A stretch of 35,573 bases of DNA, taken from the NCBI RefSeq assembly GCF_001186125.1, contig NW_014039825.1, forward strand, positions 1 through 35,573, written 5' to 3'. Below, in pieces: positions 30,061-35,573 of the stretch (the first letter of the stretch is position 1; each line of letters starts with the position of its first letter). The translations under genes and the position numbers were made by a program. A model generated the notes under the pieces. The model worked only from the letters and a program-made list of their open reading frames with translations. It was not told where the DNA came from and did not search any database. Origin of the DNA: Sphaeroforma arctica JP610. Its lineage: Eukaryota > Opisthokonta > Ichthyosporea > Ichthyophonida.

Positions 30061-30620
30061 CGAATGACACCTGGGCACAACGGTCAGACCAGTTGCTGGA
30101 TACCATCCTGCCGACTCTCCACCACATTACCAAGAAGTATACAGGCAAACTAACGAAGACATTTGATCGCCTGCATGCTCATGACTTGGTACACTTCGAT
30201 GAAGGGGACGTGGTTATGGTACGTTCAGAAGGCCGCACAACTAAGGCCATGCGGCCATTGTTTGGGCCATATGTTGTAAAGGCCAGACACGGGCAACGCT
30301 ATGAGTTAGCGAACAAAGATGGTTCCGTTCCGCCAGAATTCAAGGACAAACCGGTACGGGTGGAACTCCTTCGGTTGGTGCATAGACGCACAGACCCTCC
30401 ACTTAACGATAAATTGTGGACTGAAGGAGGTGTTGAGTTTCGCCACATTATTACATACCGTACAAATGATGAGACAGGGAAATTGGAATACCTGGTGAGA
30501 TGGCGGGAAGGCGAACCAACGTGGGAAACAGCGGAAGCATTTGATGATGCCAACGATATCGTGGCCTACCATAAAGCTTCGCAAACACGGACACGTAAGC
30601 ACCAACGCGCCCAAATCTAA
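29933..30620 (+). pseudogene. Integrase C-terminal region with chromodomain (element B)
   Basis: After the frameshift near 29930: core end, then an SH3-like part (FDEGDVVMVRSEGRTTKAMR, FGPYVVKARHGQRYEL), then a C-terminal chromodomain, about 30426-30580: EFRHIITYRTNDETGKLEYL, VRWREGEPTWETAEAF, DDANDIVAYHKA. Aromatic-cage candidates are the Phe/Tyr of the first strand, the Trp of VRW and the Trp of TWE. Chromodomains in chromoviruses bind methylated histone H3 and steer insertion to heterochromatin. The frame ends at TAA 30618-30620. No envelope gene follows. Confidence 0.8.
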
Positions 30621-30852
30621 TGTTAATTATCTGACGACCATTTGGTCGAACGTTACGTTCGAACCGTGATTTTCGAGCCCTCCAGCTCTCAGAGGTTAAA
30701 TGCCAGCGCACTGCTCTAGCTCTCAGAGGATAACTGCCAGCACACTGCTCTAGCTCTCGGAGGATAACTGCCAGCACATAAGGTACTTTATAATTTCTTA
30801 TCATCTCTGAAACTGGCACACTGCTTCGGCCAGTGTTTCAGTTTGGGGGGGT
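30621..30852 (+). other. 3' untranslated region of B with triplicated repeat and polypurine tract
   Basis: It contains three copies of a unit with CTCTAGCTCTC[AG]GAGG(A)TAA.TGCCAGC (about 30680-30778) and ends in GGGGGGG (30845-30851) one base before the 3' LTR, the usual site of the plus-strand primer (polypurine tract). Confidence 0.7.
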
Positions 30853-31102
30853 TGTGGTCAGAATACTATATTACGTAGTTTATTTGATTATTTTAGGTCT
30901 ATTATAAATTTTACAGTTTATAAGAATAATCTGATAAACTGGGTTTTAGGGTTTTGCTGTTTTTACAGCACATGACTGATGACTCATTTTGAGAGTCATT
31001 AATCTTAGGATTACTGTTTACAATTATTATTAAATGAACAACGTCCCCCTCCCTGAGGAGGGAGAACGTTGAGATATAGTTACTCGACGTGTACTTACTA
31101 CA
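30853..31102 (+). repeat. 3' LTR of element B
   Basis: 250 bp, TG...CA, matching the 5' LTR. TTGT follows at 31103-31106, the second copy of the target duplication. Confidence 0.93.
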
Positions 31103-31106
31103 TTGT

Positions 31107-32284
31107 TGGACTGCATGTTTGAGCGCTTTAAACGCGTCATCATACTCTTTAGTCCACAAGTCTCCTAGTTTGCCTTTATGACATCTTAAGTGTCCAAAAG
31201 GTTTAAGGTAGTCGGCTAAGTGTGGTACTCCATCTGAAAAGAAGTTTATAAACCCACACATGCTGTTAACATCTCTTCCTGTAGTTGGTGTTCGCCAATC
31301 TAACAGGTGTTCTACCTTACCGGGGTCGATTTTAATACCTTCCCCAGATATATGGCAGCCTAAGAGCTGTATTTCGCTCATTGCGAAGTGGCATTTCTTC
31401 TCGTTAATTTTGAAGTTTTTTTCATTGAGTCTCTTAAGGACTCGTCTGACTAATGCGACATGTTCGCCTGTAGTCTTAGAAAATATGACTATGTCATCTA
31501 TATAGACTTGCACGTTAGGCATGTCTGCAAACATTTCTTCCATTACCTGTTGGAAGAATGCTGGTAAAGAGTGTAACCCGAAAGGTGCACCTCTGAACCA
31601 GTATTGTTTGCCTTTCCACGTAAAGCTAGAGTATTTACGGTGGGGTTCATATATCTGCATTTGATGGTATCCTTGTGTAAGGTCTATAGTTCTAAACACT
31701 GTGGCACCTTCCATCCTTCGCAGTAGCTCGTTAATACGAGGTAAGTGAAAGCTGTGAGTCGGCAATACTATATTTATTGGACTCATATCTAAACATACTC
31801 TGACTTTCTTAAACGATCCGTCAGAGTTATGTTGGTCTACGGCTAGCAGTGCCAAGTTAACTGGCGTTTGTTGATAGTTATTTTCTATCACACCATCGGC
31901 TAGCCATTTCTTAACTTGTTCATTTACAACAGCCTCTTGTCTCCAGGATACATAGTTCCTTGAGGGACACTTTAACTGTGTAAAGTCTACTTTGGTTAAG
32001 TCAAGGCTGACATATCCGTCGTTAAAGCGGAATTTTGCCCAATCTGTGATCTTTATTTTCTTATTAACAAGAATCAGATCCATGATTTTGTCCGCAAAGT
32101 CAGGTATTAATGCCTTGACTGTGTCTGACGGGGGCTTATATGTATTCAGACAGTTATCGTTTAATTGATCCTTTAGTGGATCTATGTTAGTTGGTAGACC
32201 AGTTACGGTTATGCCTAGAGTGAGTAAATCACAAATTCCGACTATAATGTCGTACTTCTGTGACATCTTAACTATCACAGCTTA
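31107..32284 (-). pseudogene. Protease end and reverse transcriptase of element A
   Basis: A frame of some 390 element-derived codons from 32278. The protease C-terminus is SQKYDIIVGICDLLTLGITV. A linker with KCPSRNYVSWRQEAVVNEQ follows. RT has NYQQTPVNLALL, VRVCLDMSPIN, TIDLTQGYHQMQIY (Asp at residue 199) and VYIDDIVIFSK (Tyr at 259), then the connection CGFINFFSDGVPHLADYL. The intact RT ends at the insertion point of B (31106/31107); the rest of the printed frame is B LTR. Upstream, a TAA at 32282-32284 stands where element C has CAA, a C-to-T change. Apart from that stop RT looks intact. Confidence 0.88.
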
Positions 32285-32560
32285 AGTAGTGATACTCCTG
32301 TCATCGGCCAGGGAGATTTTAACATTTGTGGCCATGGTATCACACTTAGCAGTTTTATCATCAGCTAAAATGAGGTGAGTTGTTTGTGTTCTCCTTTCGA
32401 TATTTTTCATTAATGCAAAGCGATCGGATATACATGAAATTTCTGAACCAGGATCAATCAACGCAAGGATTTTATTTCCATTGCAATATACAGGAATGAT
32501 TACACGCTCATCTAAAGAGTCGTTGTATCGTCTGTGTAACGATTGTACCTGGTAGTACCG
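32285..32560 (-). pseudogene. Retropepsin-like protease of element A, N-terminal part
   Basis: Read in frame directly after the gag TGA. It contains ERVIIPVYCNGNKILALIDP followed by GSEISCISDRF. The active loop is D-P-G-S (Asp codon 32455-32453), as in element C, instead of D-[ST]-G-A. The closing block lies in the next feature beyond a TAA. Both copies sharing the unusual Pro suggests it was already in their common ancestor. Confidence 0.65.
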
Positions 32561-34711
32561 TCACTCCAACTTAATGTTGGGTTTTCGGTCACAAGACTTG
32601 GTGTGATAGCCATTGGTCTTCTCACACTTGTCACACTTAGTAAGAAAGTGTGTACAGGTGGATGCATGTCTACCATTCCAATAACCGTTAGGGGTTAACT
32701 GGTACATGTCATATCCATTTTGGGCGTCGGCACATTTCTTAATCTCCTTAAATGGAGGTTCCATGTCCTTCGCTCCTGCTCGTGCCCGTTTATTGGGTCG
32801 CGTGGATAAAGTGGATTCGCGAGCACGTGTTTGTTGGGGTCTCTCGTTTGAGGTCTGCCTGGATACGAACCCGTGATCGGTGAGCTCCCGTGGCTTCTAA
32901 ACAGCCGCTTTCCCCTTCGATGTTACTCGATGTGCAGGAAGAAGAGTGGATACAGTATCATAAAACTGTTCCCATGTAAGTCGGGATAGATGAAACTTTG
33001 TTTCATGTCTCTTGTCTCGAGCCTCAGTTGCGTGTTTACGTCGCAACTCGGTGTACAGACTCTCACGGTCGTCATTCCCTATGTTCTTACCGAACACGTG
33101 CATAACCAGGAATTTGTACCATCGCTGCGCCTTGTTCTTTTTTATATCTGGACGTTTCAGGTCAGCATCTAGCTTCAGAATATAACTCTGAATGGGCGTG
33201 TTCTCAGCTGGTTCATTTAAAATTGAACTCAGCCCAGGGCTACGCATATCCTTACTTAACAAGGATGTGACCAACCAACAAACTGCTGGCCAGTAGCGAC
33301 AAGCGTCTAGCTCATGCTGGTGTCGCTTCAGGATCAGATAACTGGTACCTGTAGGGTCAAATGTCTGCATTGAGGCAGAGATCCATTGCTGGGGAGCGAT
33401 ATCATTCGTCTACAGCATGACCGTAAACGCATTAAGTGTACGAGTTAGCGTGTCGAGGTCATGGTTGTTTATAAACTCGACCTGCTTGCTGTTGGCATCC
33501 CAGTTCGACTTAAGTCGACTGATCTGTCCCTTGTACTTCTGGTTGTCCTTGTGGTCTTGTCCACGTTGGGCCTGAAGTAATTGGTCTATGTGCTTTTGCT
33601 TAATCGCAATAATATTTGCATAGTATGCTACGTCACCAGCATGATGCGCAGCATGGGTGACTTCCATTTTATTGGTATAGTCGTCGACCGATTTATTAAG
33701 GTCAGTCACCTCGTCAAAGTGGAAATCCTCTGCGGGTTGGTGTAAAGCTGTGCGGTCGAAGCGATTAAACTCGACATCGTTCACACGTCCACGGGGATGA
33801 TTAATATCCTTTGGTGTCGGAATAACATACCCAGTCTTAACTGGTTTCCGACGACTATCCTCCCAATTCGGTACAAGTGGCGGAGTATATCTCCTTATCT
33901 CTCGGTCTACAATACCTTTGAGGACAGGAGACTCACGGCCGGGTGTCAGAACAGGCGAATGATTAGCCTGTTCTTCTGGCAGTAATGCCTCGTACGGTAT
34001 ATCGACGCTGTGCACCTCTGGATCATATGACTCATGTGTCGAGCTTGAGTCTTTGGGCGTAATTGCCTGTCGACGTTCTGTCCACTTCTGTAGTGCTTCA
34101 GTAATGCACGGGGAAACATGCTCGCGTAAGCGCTGTGTATGTTTTCCTGATCTATCTAGTTGATCTACATGTTCGACAGTCAAGTCTTTCATAATAGTAG
34201 TTAACTGATTCTTAAGATCAGCGTATTTAGTAATTAACTTACTTATGTGCTTCGGCTTAGAAATCTCGGACGTAGATTCGGGTTTGCTACTTGAGGTTGC
34301 CTCCTCTTCTGGTTCCATAATAGGTTCCTTCTGAGATTTGTCCTTGTCCCCTATAATTGGGGACGCCCTCATAATTGGGGTCTTTCCTTTCTGATTTTCG
34401 TCAGAAGAATGGGTTTGGGCGTCTTGAGACGTATCCCTTGTCTCACTTTTTGGCTTCGTTAATGCAAACTTTGAAGTTGAGGCAATAGTTGGCCCTCGGG
34501 CTCTATCAATGGGAGTAGTCTCCTTAAGCGGAGCGGCTACATCCTTATCTGAAGCATTGTCCTTTTGACTATTATTGTCAGAGGCAAGTACTTCGGCTAC
34601 AGTGCGGTTAAACGCATCAGCAGTAGCTGCGGCAGCGCTAACGACTTCTCTCTCCATCTTCTTCCTTTCAGCTCTACGCTTCTTAGAAGGAGGGTTGTCT
34701 TTCTTGGTCAT
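32561..34711 (-). pseudogene. Gag of element A
   Basis: The ATG at 34711 opens a Lys/Arg-rich start (MTKKDNPPSKKRRAERKKME), a long charged disordered part, and a coiled coil (KLITKYADLKNQLTTIMKDL). A capsid-like part follows (KRHQHELDACRYWPAVCWLV; AQRWYKFLVMHVFGKNIGND), then a nucleocapsid with CADAQNGYDMYQ ... CTHFLTKCDKCEKTNGYHTKSC. One frame covers all of it, with two internal TAG codons (33412-33410; 32899-32897, where C has AAG). TGA at 32563-32561 ends gag and pol follows in frame. Total about 716 codons. Confidence 0.78.
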
Positions 34712-34843
34712 AAAATTAACTTATGACTACTAGCTTGTCTCTTAACGACTAGCTTAGACAAGAGAAAATAAAAGTTGTGTTAGTTAACTTACCTTTACGC
34801 TTAAGTTGTCTAAGTAATTAATACTTTTGCTAACTTTAAAATG
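34712..34843 (-). other. Leader of element A
   Basis: 132 bases between LTR and gag, very similar to the leader of C (TTTTAAAGTTAGCAAA, CTTAAGCGTAAAGGTA, AAGCTAGTCGTTAAGAGACA). No TGG-starting primer-binding site follows the LTR. Confidence 0.7.
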
Positions 34844-35331
34844 TGTAAGATTTGGTCTAATAAAGGCGATACTAATGCCTTAGAATAAACAAACGCGTAG
34901 GTAAATTCTAAATATCGTGTAAATATCGATATAAATAAAAGAAATGAGGCGTTTAATAAAGTTAGGTTTGCCTCGTGAAAACAGCAATACTCTGAGGGAT
35001 TGTGAGGCTGAGACATTGCCTATTTATAATCCTCTCAGTACTGTTTCCGCTGAAGGGATTTTATTTAGTGTTTCGTTGTCGCTCTATTCTGGGGCGAATC
35101 CGAGAGACTCATAAAATCATATCTTTAGAAACTTACTTATTGTCTTAACCAATAACTTGCCACTATCAAGAATTACCGACTTCATCAGACTGGCACATCT
35201 GGTTGGAATATCGGAGGATCAACTAGGGAACGTTAATAGTCCCTAGAAACCTATATTCGGTTGAGCCATCTCGCTACCGAAGTATTCAGATAATAAGGCG
35301 TTAATATCGCCATGAGAGACCGAATCTTACA
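34844..35331 (-). repeat. 5' LTR of element A, with inverted terminal sequence
   Basis: 488 bp, TGTAAGATTCGG ... AAATCTTACA on the minus strand. The two ends are inverted repeats of about 38 bases (imperfect, about 29 matches). The first 38 bases are a 37/38 match to the reverse complement of the right end of the C LTR (16590-16627). A TATA-like TTATAAATAGG lies near 35025. Alternatively, 35294-35331 could be a scrap of a plus-oriented LTR abutting a truncated A LTR. Confidence 0.7.
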
Positions 35332-35573
35332 CTTATTCATTATTCAGACCTTGTAGCTTTTTCATATATTGTTCAAACCCGACAGGGTTATGATATGCCT
35401 ATCTATCAAAGTCTAGGTGGTCCCAGTTTTAGCCAGCATGAGAAAAGGTTGTAAATAAATCACATGTAAACCCCATTTATATTCCATTGTTGATATCCTT
35501 CACGCAGCACTCCTGAACTGCGTTGATACAGTCCAATGGTCTCCACAGTATTAAAAGTACCATAGAAACATAT
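35332..35573. other. Flank of element A, nothing recognised
   Basis: 242 bases with no supported gene; no target duplication can be checked because the 3' LTR of A is missing. Confidence 0.5.

Larger units (their letters stand above)
22045..31102 (+). mobile_element. Element B: chromodomain Ty3/Gypsy retrotransposon with methyltransferase-like domain
   Basis: It is bounded by LTRs 22045-22295 and 30853-31102 that both read TGTGGTCAGAATAC ... CTTACTACA and differ at about 8 positions plus one indel. The 4-bp target duplication TTGT lies at 22041-22044 and 31103-31106. Without B and one TTGT, the RNase H frame of element A is continuous. Inside, in order: decayed coding DNA, gag, protease, RT, RNase H, methyltransferase-like domain, integrase and chromodomain, then a G-tract next to the 3' LTR. 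Several frameshifts and stops make it non-autonomous. Confidence 0.92.
20015..35331 (-). mobile_element. Element A: Ty3/Gypsy retrotransposon, split by element B
   Basis: Read on the minus strand: LTR 35331-34844, leader, gag 34711-32561, protease and RT 32560-31107, then after removal of element B, RNase H 22044-21591, methyltransferase-like domain about 21560-21290 and integrase about 21240-20015. Gag and RT sit in one frame, interrupted only by single stops. The distal end of integrase and the 3' LTR are missing; element C abuts instead. The family is not assigned to a named clade. Several single-base stops look like C-to-T or A-to-T changes, consistent with an old copy. Confidence 0.85.

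Noticed and set aside
30621-30852. Envelope gene after pol of B
   Set aside because: Only 232 bases lie between the pol stop and the 3' LTR, filled with short repeats and a G-tract.
31260-31505. Plus-strand 81-residue ORF
   Set aside because: Antisense shadow of the RT of element A.
20015-35331. Element A as a DIRS-type tyrosine-recombinase element, because of inverted LTR ends and a Dam-like domain
   Set aside because: A D,D,E-type integrase with an HHCC zinc domain is encoded and no tyrosine recombinase was seen.

Overview
The window is eukaryotic nuclear DNA dominated by decayed, nested LTR retrotransposons. Evidence for a eukaryote: a tRNA gene with internal A and B boxes and an oligo-T stop, a reading frame joined across a phase-0 intron with GTAAGA and CAG ends, Ty3/Gypsy-type gag and pol genes (one ending in a chromodomain), and long microsatellites. 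The species cannot be named from this; a retrotransposon-rich unicellular eukaryote or alga would fit, but that is inference. Bases 1-17 are cloning-vector polylinker and 21313-21332 is an N gap, so this is a clone or shotgun contig.

Layout. 1-2414: minus-strand remains of a Gypsy element (F: gag, protease, start of RT), cut off by the contig end. 2415-4440: no gene seen. 4440-4870: plus-strand gag-like scrap. 4882-8535: minus-strand element E (gag, protease tail, RT, RNase H, no integrase). 8536-11431: non-coding, with repeats and a tRNA-Trp gene (10537-10608, minus). 11432-15148: a plus-strand gene or gene relic with a serine-rich N-terminal ORF, a 30-bp tandem repeat, a C4HC3 (PHD-like) zinc finger and two exons of an unrecognised protein around a 789-nt intron that holds a strong 75-nt hairpin. 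15705-15908: minus-strand acidic repeat ORF.

16025-35331 is a nest of retroelements. Element A (minus) runs from its LTR at 35331-34844 through gag, protease and RT to 31107. There it is split inside RNase H by element B (plus, 22045-31102, LTRs of 251 and 250 bp, TTGT target duplication). A resumes at 22044 with RNase H, a methyltransferase-like domain and integrase, and stops at 20015 against the LTR end of element C. C (plus, 16025-20014) is a rearranged relative of A: its gag lacks the capsid region, its RT is split by a solo LTR with a CAAGT duplication, and it carries an internal second copy of LTR plus leader and a scrap of integrase. B carries gag, protease, RT, RNase H, an NPPW methyltransferase-like domain, integrase and a C-terminal chromodomain, with several frameshifts. 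Its gag holds a 214-bp tandem duplication and an LTR-like insertion.

Most notable points: the NPPW methyltransferase-like domain between RNase H and integrase in two divergent Gypsy families, paired with a chromodomain in B; an in-frame UGA between gag and pol in A, B and C; a D-P-G-S protease motif shared by A and C; and absence of an obvious tRNA primer site after the LTRs. No complete autonomous element is present.
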